NCBI RefSeq assembly: GCF_005484945.1
Contig: NZ_CP034035.1
Span: 2,542,001 to 2,606,000, forward strand
DNA length: 64,000 bases
Reading direction: 5' to 3'
From: Brenneria rubrifaciens
GTDB taxonomy: Bacteria > Pseudomonadota > Gammaproteobacteria > Enterobacterales > Enterobacteriaceae
Below are positions 28,343 to 37,247 of the stretch, piece after piece. The translations under genes and the position numbers were made by a program. Each line of letters starts with the position of its first letter. Positions within the stretch are counted from its first letter, which is position 1. The notes beneath the pieces were generated by a model. It searched no databases. It was given only the letters and a program-made list of their open reading frames with translations, and was not told where the DNA came from.

Positions 28343-29476
28343 TTAACCCTCCCGGGATGCGTTTCCGGCGTCCTGCTGGCTTTGCTTTTGTTGACGCCCC
28401 AGTTCGCGCACGGTCATCAAACTCACCCCGCCAACCACGCCGAGCACACCGCCGATCAAGCCAACCGCCGTCGTAGACATCTGCCCGCCCTCCGGGCTAT
28501 GGATTGCCGGTTTTTCCACCCGCGGCGTCGGATTTTCCACGCTGGACAGTTGGAAGATACCTTTAGTGAAACCGATGCCTTTCTCGTTGCAGCCGTAGCA
28601 AGGATGCCCGATCCCCACCGGCCAGATGCCGCCGCCCACATCACAAAACTCCAGCGTCGGGCAGTTACCATAGGTTTCCGGCCCTTTACAGCCCAGATGG
28701 TAGAGGCACCAGCCCTGACGATGCCCTTCATCGCCAAACGCTTTCGCAAAACGTCCGGCGTCAAAGTGCGGGCGCCGCTCGCAGTTTTCGTGAATCAAGC
28801 GGCCATAGGCAAAGGTTGGCCGCCCCTCGCTATCCAGCGCGGGCGGACGTTGATAGGTGATGAGATGGGCAACGGTGGCAAGAAAATTGTGTGGATTCGG
28901 CGGACAACCCGGAATATTAATCACCGTTTTCCCCGGCAGGACATCCTGTAGGCTGACCGCCCCGGTCGGGTTACTGCCCGCCGCCGGAACGCCCCCCCAG
29001 GCGGAACAGGAGCCGAGGGCGATGATGGCGGCGGCGTGTTCGGCCGCGTCGCGGATATGCGCCACAATCGGTTTTCCCGCCACCATGCAATAAATTCCGT
29101 CGTCTTTCATCGGTATCGAGCCATCGACCACCAGAACAAATTTCCCTTTATATTGCGCAATGGCACGGTGCTTGTTTTCTTCCGCCTGCTCACCGAAAGC
29201 CGCGGAAAGCACTTCGTGATATTCCAGCGAGAGGGTATTTAACAACAGATTCTCAATGGTTGGGTGAGTGGCCCGCAACAGGCTTTCCGTACACCCGGTA
29301 CACTCCTGCGCGCCAATCCAGATAACCGACGGGCGCTGTGGCGCGCTGATTGACCGGGCAATTTCCGCCACCGCGGGAGCCGCCAACCCCATTGACGCGG
29401 CGAGTGCTGAACATAACTTCATAAAATCACGGCGATTCACGCCATGATGGGAAAGCATTAAATTTTCCCCACTCAT
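28343..29476 (-). CDS. hybO: Hydrogenase-2 small subunit HybO
   Basis: This 377-residue small subunit has a Tat signal (R15-R16 in NRRDFMK), the proximal cluster motif ECTGCTE, GSCSAWGG, PGCPPNP and the medial/distal cluster cysteines in the C-terminal third. A C-terminal hydrophobic helix ends in VRELGRQQKQ, as in E. coli HybO. The ATG at 29476 is chosen over an upstream in-frame start because E. coli HybO begins at the same point and GGGAG lies upstream. It is the first gene of the cluster. An FNR box lies about 80-95 bp upstream. Confidence 0.95.
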   Translation of the reverse strand: MSGENLMLSHHGVNRRDFMKLCSALAASMGLAAPAVAEIARSISAPQRPSVIWIGAQECTGCTESLLRATHPTIENLLLNTLSLEYHEVLSAAFGEQAEENKHRAIAQYKGKFVLVVDGSIPMKDDGIYCMVAGKPIVAHIRDAAEHAAAIIALGSCSAWGGVPAAGSNPTGAVSLQDVLPGKTVINIPGCPPNPHNFLATVAHLITYQRPPALDSEGRPTFAYGRLIHENCERRPHFDAGRFAKAFGDEGHRQGWCLYHLGCKGPETYGNCPTLEFCDVGGGIWPVGIGHPCYGCNEKGIGFTKGIFQLSSVENPTPRVEKPAIHSPEGGQMSTTAVGLIGGVLGVVGGVSLMTVRELGRQQKQSQQDAGNASREG

Positions 29477-29557
29477 TTTTATTATTCTCCCGCGACTCAA
29501 AGGAGTAACATGCACAATGTGTAGGGGTATGGTAAGGAGTAATTTAAGTTAACAGAC

Positions 29558-29571
29558 TTGATCTCTATCAA
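29558..29571. promoter_or_regulatory. Perfect FNR box upstream of hybO
   Basis: TTGAT-CTCT-ATCAA matches the FNR consensus TTGAT-N4-ATCAA at all ten positions. On the minus strand, 23 nt further on, TACCAT (29529-29534) is a fair -10 element. The arrangement resembles a class II FNR-activated promoter, with the box centred near -41 and a start about 45 nt before the hybO ATG. It predicts anaerobic induction of the whole hyb-hyp cluster. Confidence 0.8.
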
Positions 29572-29923
29572 TCGTCTGGACAATAGATTTCTTATTTCTT
29601 TTGTAACTGTGACGCTATACACATAGATTCTATTTAGAGGAATATTGCTAGTATTTAAATGAGAAATAATCGCAATAATAACCATAAATTATCATCGTAT
29701 TTATTCTGAATGAGCAAAATCGATTAATTATCTAATTCAACCATTTGATATACAATGTTTTTTAGTAAAGCTTATTATGTCGATATTTAATTATTCCTGA
29801 AGCAATGAATGTTATTTATTAATCCGAAATTACGCGCAAACAAACCATTCAAGGTAAAATGGGTGACTGAATACAGAATAAGAAATGGCGGTGCGCAATG
29901 CCAAGGGTGGCTGACGGGCAAAT

Positions 29924-29955
29924 AAAAAGGCAGCGGCGGTATCAACCACGCTGCC
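29924..29955 (-). terminator. Rho-independent terminator of ybiT
   Basis: On the minus strand GGCAGCG pairs with CGCTGCC (7 bp) and is followed by TTTTT. It lies 35 bp after the ybiT stop and insulates the hyb promoter from ybiT transcription. Confidence 0.85.
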
Positions 29956-29989
29956 TCAAATGACGAAGCCGTACGTTCCCAGGGATCTA

Positions 29990-31582
29990 TTACTGAATGC
30001 CCTGACTGCGCAGATAATCTTCGTAATTGCCAGTGAAATCGATCACTTTATTCGGCGTGATTTCCAGGATACGCGTGGCCAGAGAACTGACGAACTCACG
30101 GTCGTGAGAGACAAACAGCAGCGTCCCTTCGTACATTTCCAACGCCATGTTCAGCGATTCAATCGATTCCATATCCAGGTGGTTAGTGGGTTCATCCATC
30201 ACCAGAATATTCGGTCGCTGCATCATCAGTTTGCCAAACAGCATACGGCCTTTTTCGCCACCGGACAGGACTTTCACTTTCTTCTTGATGTCATCCTGGC
30301 TGAACAATAAACGGCCCAGAATACTGCGAACAGCCTGTTCGTCGTCTTTTTCCTGTTTCCACTGGCTCATCCAGTCAAACACCGTCAGGGCGTCATCGAA
30401 TTCATATTCATGATCCTGAGCATAATAGCCGATTTTGACGTTTTCTGACCATTTCACGCTGCCGCTGTCAGGCTGCATATCGCCGACCAGGGTTTTCATA
30501 AGCGTCGATTTACCGATGCCATTGGTGCCCAAAACAGCGACTTTTTCACCCACTTCAACCATCAGGTTTAATTTGCTGAACAACGGGCCATTATCAAAGC
30601 CTTTTGTCAGCTCATGCACTTCCAGCGCGTTACGGAACAGTTTTTTATCCTGTTCAAAGCGAATAAATGGGTTCTGCCTGCTGGACGCCTTCACCTCTTC
30701 CAACTGAATTTTATCTATTTGACGGGCGCGCGATGTCGCCTGCTTGGATTTGGACGCGTTGGCGCTAAAACGGCTGACGAACGATTGCAATTCGGAAATC
30801 TGGGCTTTCTTCTTGGCGTTATCCGCCAGCAGGCGTTCACGCGCCTGAGTAGCCGCCGTCATGTATTCATCATAATTGCCGGGGTAAATACGCAGTTCGC
30901 CGTAGTCCAGATCCGCCATATGCGTACAGACCATATTCAGGAAGTGACGGTCGTGGGAAATGATGATCATGGTGCTATTACGCTCGTTCAGCACCTGCTC
31001 CAGCCAGCGGATGGTGTCAATATCCAGGTTGTTGGTGGGTTCATCCAGTAACAGGATGTCCGGGTCGGCAAACAGCGCCTGCGCCAGCAACACCCGCAGT
31101 TTCCAGCCGGGGGCCACTTCACTCATCGGACCGTAGTGTTGCTCCACAGGTATCCCCACGCCCAGCAACAGTTCACCGGCGCGGGCTTCAGCGCTGTAAC
31201 CATCCATCTCACCATACTGCACTTCCAGTTCGGCCACTTTATAGCCGTCCGCTTCGCTCATATCAACCGATGAATAGATACGATCGCGTTCCTCTTTTAC
31301 CGCCCACAGCTCCGCGTGGCCCATGATGACGGTATCCAGCACGCTGAATTTTTCAAATGCGAACTGATCCTGACGTAATTTCCCCAGACGTTCATTGGGA
31401 TCGAGGAACACGTTACCGGAACTCGGCGCCAAATCGCCGCCGAGGATCTTCATAAACGTTGATTTGCCGCAGCCATTCGCGCCAATCAAACCATAACGGT
31501 TACCGCCGCCAAATTTAACGGAAATGTTCTCAAACAACGGCTTACTGCCAAACTGCATGGTGATATTGTTGGTACTTAACAC
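29990..31582 (-). CDS. ybiT: ABC-F family ATPase YbiT (EttA paralogue)
   Basis: This 530-residue soluble protein has two ABC ATPase domains and no membrane segment. Walker A motifs are GANGCGKST (first half) and GTNGIGKST (second half). The linker between them is the charged helical P-site tRNA interaction motif, around [12 protein letters not shown]. The second signature is canonical LSGGEKG; the first is altered (VAPGWKLR), as in YbiT. Each half has a DEPTN Walker B. ABC-F proteins act on the ribosome; the specific role of YbiT is in translation elongation on difficult sequences. It is divergent from a phzF-like gene. Confidence 0.94.
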   Translation of the reverse strand: MLSTNNITMQFGSKPLFENISVKFGGGNRYGLIGANGCGKSTFMKILGGDLAPSSGNVFLDPNERLGKLRQDQFAFEKFSVLDTVIMGHAELWAVKEERDRIYSSVDMSEADGYKVAELEVQYGEMDGYSAEARAGELLLGVGIPVEQHYGPMSEVAPGWKLRVLLAQALFADPDILLLDEPTNNLDIDTIRWLEQVLNERNSTMIIISHDRHFLNMVCTHMADLDYGELRIYPGNYDEYMTAATQARERLLADNAKKKAQISELQSFVSRFSANASKSKQATSRARQIDKIQLEEVKASSRQNPFIRFEQDKKLFRNALEVHELTKGFDNGPLFSKLNLMVEVGEKVAVLGTNGIGKSTLMKTLVGDMQPDSGSVKWSENVKIGYYAQDHEYEFDDALTVFDWMSQWKQEKDDEQAVRSILGRLLFSQDDIKKKVKVLSGGEKGRMLFGKLMMQRPNILVMDEPTNHLDMESIESLNMALEMYEGTLLFVSHDREFVSSLATRILEITPNKVIDFTGNYEDYLRSQGIQ

Positions 31583-31698
31583 AGCACTTACTCAAGTCAG
31601 AATGTGATATAGCGCACATTATGCCACAAGCACGCGGCAAGGTCGCGGCGAGTTTCGAGCGCTCTTTTAAGCAACAGCCAATACAGGATGAACAATGC

Positions 31699-32580
31699 AT
31701 GCCATTACCACGCCGTTTTAAACAAGTGGATGTTTTCACCCGGCACCCTTTCAAAGGTAATCCGCTGGCGGTCATCATGGAGGCCGACGGGCTGAGTGAG
31801 AAGCAAATGCAACATATCGCCCGCTGGACCAACCTTTCGGAAACCACTTTTTTATTTCCGCCTGCCGATCCTGAGGCGGATTATCGCGTGAGGATCTTCA
31901 CCCCGGCGTTCGAGCTGCCGTTTGCCGGTCATCCCACACTCGGCTCGGCACACGCCCTGCTGGAATCCGGATTGCAGACTAAAACGCCTGGCCAGATTGT
32001 CCAGCAATGCGGCGTCGGTCTGGTGCCTATCCATATCGCTGATGACGGCATGCTGGCTTTTCGTGTACCGCAGGCCACCATCGTCCCGTTTGATACCGAA
32101 TTGTATCCCCTGTTGGAACGAACGCTCGGCAGCGGCAACATAGATAAACATTATCCGCCCGCGAGCGTCCACATGGGAATAAGCTGGCTGGTTATTCGTC
32201 TGGACAACGCCGCTACCTGTCTGGATATCACGCCCGATGCGCTATCGCTGGCGATGTTGCAGCAAGCTTGCAACACGGATGGCATCGCCATCTACGGCCC
32301 GCACGATAGTGCCGCGCCAGCGGATTATGAAGTCCGCACGTTTTATATTGAGCTGGGCGTGCTAAAGGAAGATCCGGTCACCGGCAGCGCCAATGCTTGC
32401 ATGGCCGTGCTGCTGCGACATCAGCAATACCCGGATAATATCGCCGATAAATTGGGTTACAGCGTCCGGCAAGGCATCAGGCGCCAGTGTGACGGACGGC
32501 TTTTCATGACCTATCTGAACGATGAACCCTGGGTCGGCGGGCATAGCGTGACGATTATCGACGGTACGTTGCAAACGTAA
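31699..32580 (+). CDS. PhzF-family isomerase (YddE-like)
   Basis: This is a 293-residue protein of the PhzF/DAP-epimerase-fold family. It starts KQVDVFTRHPFKGNPLAVI and carries NLSETTF with the conserved Glu, FAGHPTLGSA in the first half, and EDPVTGSANACM in the second half lining the shared active site. The ATG at 31699 matches the usual family N-terminus; the longer frame from 31621 would add 26 unrelated residues. Substrates of most PhzF proteins outside phenazine synthesis are unknown. No phenazine genes are nearby. Confidence 0.88.
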   Translation: MPLPRRFKQVDVFTRHPFKGNPLAVIMEADGLSEKQMQHIARWTNLSETTFLFPPADPEADYRVRIFTPAFELPFAGHPTLGSAHALLESGLQTKTPGQIVQQCGVGLVPIHIADDGMLAFRVPQATIVPFDTELYPLLERTLGSGNIDKHYPPASVHMGISWLVIRLDNAATCLDITPDALSLAMLQQACNTDGIAIYGPHDSAAPADYEVRTFYIELGVLKEDPVTGSANACMAVLLRHQQYPDNIADKLGYSVRQGIRRQCDGRLFMTYLNDEPWVGGHSVTIIDGTLQT

Positions 32581-32607
32581 ACTTCATACAAGTAGGAGAT
32601 AAAAACC

Positions 32608-33156
32608 GTGATCAAAGGAACCACGATGGAAACACTGTCTGAGCTATACCATCCGCCTCATTTGTGTTTAAGCATTCAGGATGAGAACGATGCCGCCGCC
32701 ATTTTTAACCTGGTTCAGCAAGAGAAACACCGACTCGAGCGTTCCATGCCCTGGCCTGATTACGAGATCCGCATGGAGCACTCACTGTATACAATTAAGG
32801 CGAACCGGGATGCATTCATCGCAGGAACGTCGGCGGTGTATGCCATTCGCTGGGATGATGCCATCGTCGGTATCTCTTCATTCAATGACATCCAGAATAA
32901 AACCGGGGAAATTGGTTATTGGGTGGCGGGAGCATATGAAGGTAAAGGCATCGCTTCTCTGGCCGTGAGCACCATGGTCAAGGCGTATATCTCCGCCGGC
33001 ATCATCGAACGTTGTGTCATTAGGGCGTCGGTTGAGAACGAGCGCAGTAACGCCGTAGCGAAACGGATCGGCTTTCATTTTCAACGGATCGACAAGGATG
33101 CGGAAAGAATTTGCAATCGTAATGTCGACCAGAACGTTTATCACTATCCAGCCTGA
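32608..33156 (+). CDS. GNAT N-acetyltransferase, RimJ/RimL type
   Basis: This 182-residue protein contains the RimL-like acetyl-CoA motif GYWVAGAYEGKGIAS and the following NERSNAVAKRIGF segment that closes the GNAT fold. It is similar in layout to YdaF of Bacillus and RimJ/RimL ribosomal protein acetylases, but the acceptor is unknown. A GTG start at 32608 has AGGAG at 9-nt spacing. The ATG at 32626 also has a possible AAAGGA, so the N-terminal six residues are uncertain. It follows the phzF-like gene by 27 bp and may be co-transcribed with it. Confidence 0.83.
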   Translation: MIKGTTMETLSELYHPPHLCLSIQDENDAAAIFNLVQQEKHRLERSMPWPDYEIRMEHSLYTIKANRDAFIAGTSAVYAIRWDDAIVGISSFNDIQNKTGEIGYWVAGAYEGKGIASLAVSTMVKAYISAGIIERCVIRASVENERSNAVAKRIGFHFQRIDKDAERICNRNVDQNVYHYPA

Positions 33157-33182
33157 CTACGAATTTACTGCCAATCAATAAG

Positions 33183-33206
33183 GCCGCCTCAACAATAGGC
33201 GGCTTT
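33183..33206 (+). terminator. Rho-independent terminator after the acetyltransferase gene
   Basis: GCCGCCT and AGGCGGC form a 7-bp GC-rich stem with a 7-nt loop followed by TTT. It lies 26 bp after the acetyltransferase stop. The T-run is short, so its efficiency may be modest. Confidence 0.65.
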
Positions 33207-33331
33207 GGGTGCCCGAATGCCGGCCTTACCTTCTTCCCGTCTCCCCAGCGTAACAATACGCCAGATTGATAATGGTTACCTTGAAGCTCAAATTCCCTTT
33301 AAAAAACAGCAAAATGCTCTATTATTTCCTT

Positions 33332-33385
33332 GGGGCTCTCAATTCCCCCCTCTTCAATTTGGAATCTATGGGATAGGAACCCCAT
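33332..33385. promoter_or_regulatory. Two inverted repeats upstream of treB, candidate operators
   Basis: GGGG-N9-CCCC (33332-33348) and ATGGG-N8-CCCAT (33368-33385) lie about 36 bp apart, 35-90 bp before the treB ATG. Trehalose operons are usually repressed by TreR, a LacI-family protein that binds such palindromes. Neither matches a TreR site I can quote with certainty, so the call is tentative. Confidence 0.3.
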
Positions 33386-33418
33386 CCGGTTTGTGATTCA
33401 TACATTAAGGACATTGAT

Positions 33419-34837
33419 ATGAGCAAGATTAATCAACAGGACATTGATCGTCTTATTGAACTGGTCGGCGGACGTGAAAACATTGCCGCCGTCAGCCACT
33501 GTATTACCCGGCTTCGTTTTGTGTTGAACGACGCTTCAAAAGCCCAACCTAGAAACATTGAAGAACTGCGCATGGTCAAAGGCTGCTTCACCAATGCCGG
33601 GCAGTTTCAGATCGTTATCGGAACGGATGTGGATGAATATTACAAAGCGCTGTTGATCAGTTCCGGGCAAAACGCGATCAACAAAGAGGAAGCCAAAGTC
33701 GCTGCCCGCCAGAATATGAGCTGGTTTGAACGCAGCATTTCCCACATTGCCGAGATTTTCTTTCCATTGCTGCCTGCGTTGATCAGCGGCGGTTTGATTC
33801 TCGGCTTCCGCAACATTATCGGCGACATTCCTGTGCGCGACGGCCAAACCCTGGCGCAGATCTATCCTTTCTGGCAAACCCTTTCCGATTTTCTCTGGCT
33901 GATAGGTGAAGCGATCTTCTTCTATCTGCCGGTCGCGGTCTGCTGGTCAACCGTCAGAAAAATGGGCGGCACGCCAATCCTCGGTATTGTACTGGGAATT
34001 ACGCTGGTCTCCCCACAGTTGATGAATGCCTACCTCATTGGTCAGCAAACGCCCGAAGTATGGAATTTCGGCTGGTTTGCCATTGAAAAAATCGGTTATC
34101 AGGCGCAGGTGATTCCTTCCGTGCTGGCGGGCATGTCGCTCGCCATCATTGAAACCCGTCTGAAAAAATGGACCCCTGACTACCTCTATCTGGTCGTGGT
34201 GCCCGTTACCTCGCTCATTCTGGCCGTTTTCCTGTCGCACACGCTGATCGGTCCGCTTGGACGCATGATCGGTGATGGCGTCGCCTGGGCAGTGAAATCC
34301 GTCATGACCGGCAGTTTCGCGCCGATTGGCGCCGCGCTATTTGGTTTTCTGTATGCACCGCTGGTCATCACCGGCGTACACCAAACTACGCTGGCCATTG
34401 ATATGCAGATGATCCAAAGTACGGGCGGAACCCCCGTTTGGCCATTGATCGCCATTTCAAACATCGCCCAGGCCGCCGCCGTGGTCGGCATTATTATTGT
34501 CAGCCGTAAAGAGAATGAACGAGAGATCTCCGTTCCGGCGGCAATTTCCGCCTTTCTTAGCGTCACCGAACCGGCGATGTACGGTATTAATTTGAAATAT
34601 CGTTTCCCAATGCTATGCGCCATGACAGGTTCCGCGGCCGCGTCTCTGATTTGCGGTTTGTACGGTGTGACGGCCAATGGCATCGGCATTGGCGGGCTAC
34701 CCGGAATACTCTCTATCAAACTGCAATTCTGGAGCGTATTCTTTCTGGCGATGACGGTCGCCACGATTGTTCCGATGGTACTCACCGTGCTGATCTATAA
34801 ACGCAAGTTGCGCTACGGTACGCTGCAACTCGTATGA
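33419..34837 (+). CDS. treB: PTS trehalose-specific EIIBC component TreB
   Basis: This 472-residue protein joins an N-terminal EIIB domain, with the phosphorylated C28 in AAVSHCITRLRF, to a C-terminal EIIC domain of about ten membrane segments. GITLVSPQLMNAYLIG and LSVTEPAMYGINLK are typical of the sucrose/trehalose glucoside branch. It imports trehalose as trehalose 6-phosphate, using the glucose EIIA. Pairing with treC directly downstream (63 bp) fixes the substrate. treR, which sits before treB in E. coli, is absent from this locus. Confidence 0.93.
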   Translation: MSKINQQDIDRLIELVGGRENIAAVSHCITRLRFVLNDASKAQPRNIEELRMVKGCFTNAGQFQIVIGTDVDEYYKALLISSGQNAINKEEAKVAARQNMSWFERSISHIAEIFFPLLPALISGGLILGFRNIIGDIPVRDGQTLAQIYPFWQTLSDFLWLIGEAIFFYLPVAVCWSTVRKMGGTPILGIVLGITLVSPQLMNAYLIGQQTPEVWNFGWFAIEKIGYQAQVIPSVLAGMSLAIIETRLKKWTPDYLYLVVVPVTSLILAVFLSHTLIGPLGRMIGDGVAWAVKSVMTGSFAPIGAALFGFLYAPLVITGVHQTTLAIDMQMIQSTGGTPVWPLIAISNIAQAAAVVGIIIVSRKENEREISVPAAISAFLSVTEPAMYGINLKYRFPMLCAMTGSAAASLICGLYGVTANGIGIGGLPGILSIKLQFWSVFFLAMTVATIVPMVLTVLIYKRKLRYGTLQLV

Positions 34838-34900
34838 CATGTTGGCTGCAAGCGGCAGACATCGAGCCGCTTTCGAACCTTGGTTAAAGAGGAGAGCGTC

Positions 34901-36583
34901 ATGACTACGTCCCTGCCCTGGTGGAAAAACGGCGTGATTTATCAAATCTACCCGAAGAGCTTTCAGGACAGCACGGGTAATGGCGTGGGCGATATCAACG
35001 GCATTATCTCGCGTCTTGATTACCTGCAACTGCTGGGCGTCGACGCTATCTGGCTTACCCCGGTTTACCTCTCTCCACAGGTCGATAACGGCTACGATGT
35101 CGCCGACTACTGTGTTATCGATCCCGCCTACGGGTCGATGGAAGAAATGGAAACCTTGATTGCCGAAGCTCATCAGCGCCGTATCCGTATCGTGATGGAT
35201 ATGGTTTTTAACCATACCTCGACACAGCACCGCTGGTTTCTGGCTGCTCAGGAACGCCGCAGCGCCTACCGTCATTTTTATATCTGGCGGGATGGCAACG
35301 GTGAGGCGCCGCCGAACAACTGGCGTTCCAGATTCGGCGGTTCGGCCTGGCAATGGCATGACGAAAGCCAGCAATATTATCTGCATATTTTTGCCACCGA
35401 ACAGGCCGATCTTAATTGGGAACATCCACGGGTACGCGAAGCGTTGAAAATGGTCTGTGAATTTTGGGCAGAAAAGGGGGTCGACGGGTTGCGGCTGGAT
35501 GTGATCAATCTGGTTTCCAAACAGCAGGATTTCCACGACGACGAACACGGTGACGGGCGGCGTTTCTATACGGACGGCCCGCGCATCCATGACTATCTTC
35601 AGGAGTTCAGCCGAGAGATTTTTCAACCTCGCAGGTTGATGACCGCTGGAGAAATGTCATCCACCTCGCTTGAGCACTGCCGCCGTTACGCGGCATTAGA
35701 TGGCAACGAACTGTCCATGACCTTCAATTTCCATCATCTGAAAGTTGATTATCTCAATGGTGAAAAGTGGACCCAAGAAAAACCGGATTTCATCCAGTTA
35801 AAACAGATAATGAAGCAGTGGCAGCAGGAAATGCATAACCATGCCTGGAACGCGCTTTTCTGGTGTAATCACGACCAGCCCCGCATCGTTTCACGCTTCG
35901 GCGATGAGGGGACGTTCCGGGTTCAGTCCGCCAAAATGTTGGCGATGGTGCTGCATGGCATGCAGGGCACGCCTTATATCTATCAGGGAGAAGAAATCGG
36001 CATGACCAACCCCGGTTATACCGCGCTCAGCCAATACCGGGACGTGGAAAGTCTCAACATGTTCGCGGAACGCCGCGCCAGTCAGTCAGAAGAACAGTTG
36101 TTGGCAATCCTCTCCGTTCGCTCGCGCGATAACGGTCGGACGCCAATGCAGTGGAGCAATGCTGAAAACGCAGGTTTCACCACAGGCACGCCCTGGCTGC
36201 AGCCCTGCGCCAATTATTCTCACATCAATACCGAGCAGGCGCTGGCCGATCAAAACTCGGTCTTCTATACCTATCAGCATTTGATCCTGCTGCGCAAAGC
36301 ACTCCCGCTGCTAACTTATGGGGATTACCAGGATTTGCTGCCCGATCACCCTTCTCTATGGAACTACCAAAGATGCTGGCGTGGACAAAAATTGCTGGTG
36401 TTAGCCAATCTCAGTGCGCATCCCCAACGCTGGCAATACGTTCAAACTGCCGATTTGCGCCGTTGGACGCTGCTTTTGAGTAACTACCCCGATGCGGCGG
36501 TACAGCCCGGCATGATGACGCTGCGTCCCTTCGAAGCGATTTACTGGACGCAAGGCATACCGGAAAAAGAGGATAGAGTGTGA
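34901..36583 (+). CDS. treC: Trehalose-6-phosphate hydrolase TreC
   Basis: This is a 560-residue cytosolic GH13 enzyme. The catalytic pattern is DGLRLDVINLV (nucleophile Asp), AGEMSST (acid/base Glu) and CNHDQPRIVSRF (third Asp). The N-terminus WWKNGVIYQIYPKSFQDS is the standard start of this subfamily. It hydrolyses trehalose 6-phosphate to glucose and glucose 6-phosphate. The ATG at 34901 follows GAGGAG; the longer frame from 34880 is not supported. It is co-transcribed with treB. Confidence 0.94.
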   Translation: MTTSLPWWKNGVIYQIYPKSFQDSTGNGVGDINGIISRLDYLQLLGVDAIWLTPVYLSPQVDNGYDVADYCVIDPAYGSMEEMETLIAEAHQRRIRIVMDMVFNHTSTQHRWFLAAQERRSAYRHFYIWRDGNGEAPPNNWRSRFGGSAWQWHDESQQYYLHIFATEQADLNWEHPRVREALKMVCEFWAEKGVDGLRLDVINLVSKQQDFHDDEHGDGRRFYTDGPRIHDYLQEFSREIFQPRRLMTAGEMSSTSLEHCRRYAALDGNELSMTFNFHHLKVDYLNGEKWTQEKPDFIQLKQIMKQWQQEMHNHAWNALFWCNHDQPRIVSRFGDEGTFRVQSAKMLAMVLHGMQGTPYIYQGEEIGMTNPGYTALSQYRDVESLNMFAERRASQSEEQLLAILSVRSRDNGRTPMQWSNAENAGFTTGTPWLQPCANYSHINTEQALADQNSVFYTYQHLILLRKALPLLTYGDYQDLLPDHPSLWNYQRCWRGQKLLVLANLSAHPQRWQYVQTADLRRWTLLLSNYPDAAVQPGMMTLRPFEAIYWTQGIPEKEDRV

Positions 36584-36645
36584 GCGTCCAAGCAGGATGA
36601 TCAAGCGGGGAAAAGGTGAACGACGCCAGGATCTTGCAATAATAA

Positions 36646-36684
36646 CAAACATTCCATAGTGAGCATCCCACTACAGAATGTTTG
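36646..36684. repeat. Composite inverted repeat downstream of treC
   Basis: CAAACATTC pairs perfectly with GAATGTTTG (9 bp). Inside the loop TAGTG pairs with CACTA (5 bp), separated by a 2-nt internal mismatch. It lies in the convergent gap between treC and elaB with no T-run, so it is not a standard terminator. It might be a 3' stabiliser for either transcript or a small mobile-element relic. Confidence 0.5.
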
Positions 36685-36746
36685 CTACATTGAACCGCTC
36701 AGCTTGAGAAAAGCCCCCCGTTCAGCATATCGTCTCATCATACTGG

Positions 36747-37055
36747 CTAGCGTCTGACCAGTAACAATCCGATCACCAATCCAATAGTTGCGCCGATACC
36801 GACGCCATGCCAGGGTTTGTCGTGTACATAGCCGTCCGCTTTATCCGCAACCTTTTTGGCCCGTGCGTAGTAACTATCGGTTGCACCGATACGCTCTTTC
36901 ACTCCCAGCAGCGCTTTCTCCGCACTCTTCTTCAGGTCAAGATAGGCTTTATCAGCCTGATCGCCAGAGTAGCGCAGTAACTCATCCAGCGTATCCGACA
37001 AGAGCTTTAAATCGTCATCAATACGAATGTCTCCAGGCTGTTGCTTTGCTGCCAT
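36747..37055 (-). CDS. elaB: ElaB/YqjD-family ribosome-associated membrane protein ElaB
   Basis: This 102-residue protein has the ElaB pattern: IRIDDDLKLLSDTLDELLRYSGD at the start, a long charged amphipathic helix, then DGYVHDKPWHGVGIGA leading into a C-terminal hydrophobic anchor that ends in RR. Such DUF883 proteins sit in the inner membrane by the C-terminal helix and associate with ribosomes in stationary phase. The ATG at 37055 matches the family start; an upstream in-frame ATG would add 11 residues. It lies next to nuoN, similar to the neighbourhood in E. coli. Confidence 0.9.
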   Translation of the reverse strand: MAAKQQPGDIRIDDDLKLLSDTLDELLRYSGDQADKAYLDLKKSAEKALLGVKERIGATDSYYARAKKVADKADGYVHDKPWHGVGIGATIGLVIGLLLVRR

Positions 37056-37180
37056 AAAATTTCCCTCTTCTTTCTTATGAAAAATCATTGTCAGTTAACT
37101 ATAGACAATTCTGGGATGAAGTAGCGAATGACGGGAACAGAGCATTCCTAAAATGGACGAAGTGACCAAACCGACAGGAT

Positions 37181-37216
37181 AAAAAAACCGCCACGGGATG
37201 CGCCGGCAGCGGTTTT
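37181..37216 (-). terminator. Rho-independent terminator of the nuo operon
   Basis: On the minus strand AAAACCGC pairs with GCGGTTTT, followed by a run of T. It lies 32 bp after the nuoN stop and marks the end of the 13-gene operon. Confidence 0.85.
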
Positions 37217-37247
37217 CAAAGACGAAACAACCCTACATCGATAGCAA

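Larger units (their letters stand above)
29477..29989. other. Intergenic region between ybiT and hybO with the hyb promoter
   Basis: The 513 bp hold the FNR box, a candidate hyb -10 element and the ybiT terminator, all given separately. The remainder (about 29580-29900) is AT-rich and has no credible gene. Short open frames such as 29497-29685 on the minus strand lack coding features. Confidence 0.6.

Noticed and set aside
29497..29685. Minus-strand 62-codon frame upstream of hybO
   Set aside because: It overlaps the FNR box and hyb promoter, and has AT-rich, non-coding-like composition.
33205..33396. Plus-strand 63-codon frame before treB
   Set aside because: It covers the terminator edge and the candidate operators, has no family match and no Shine-Dalgarno.
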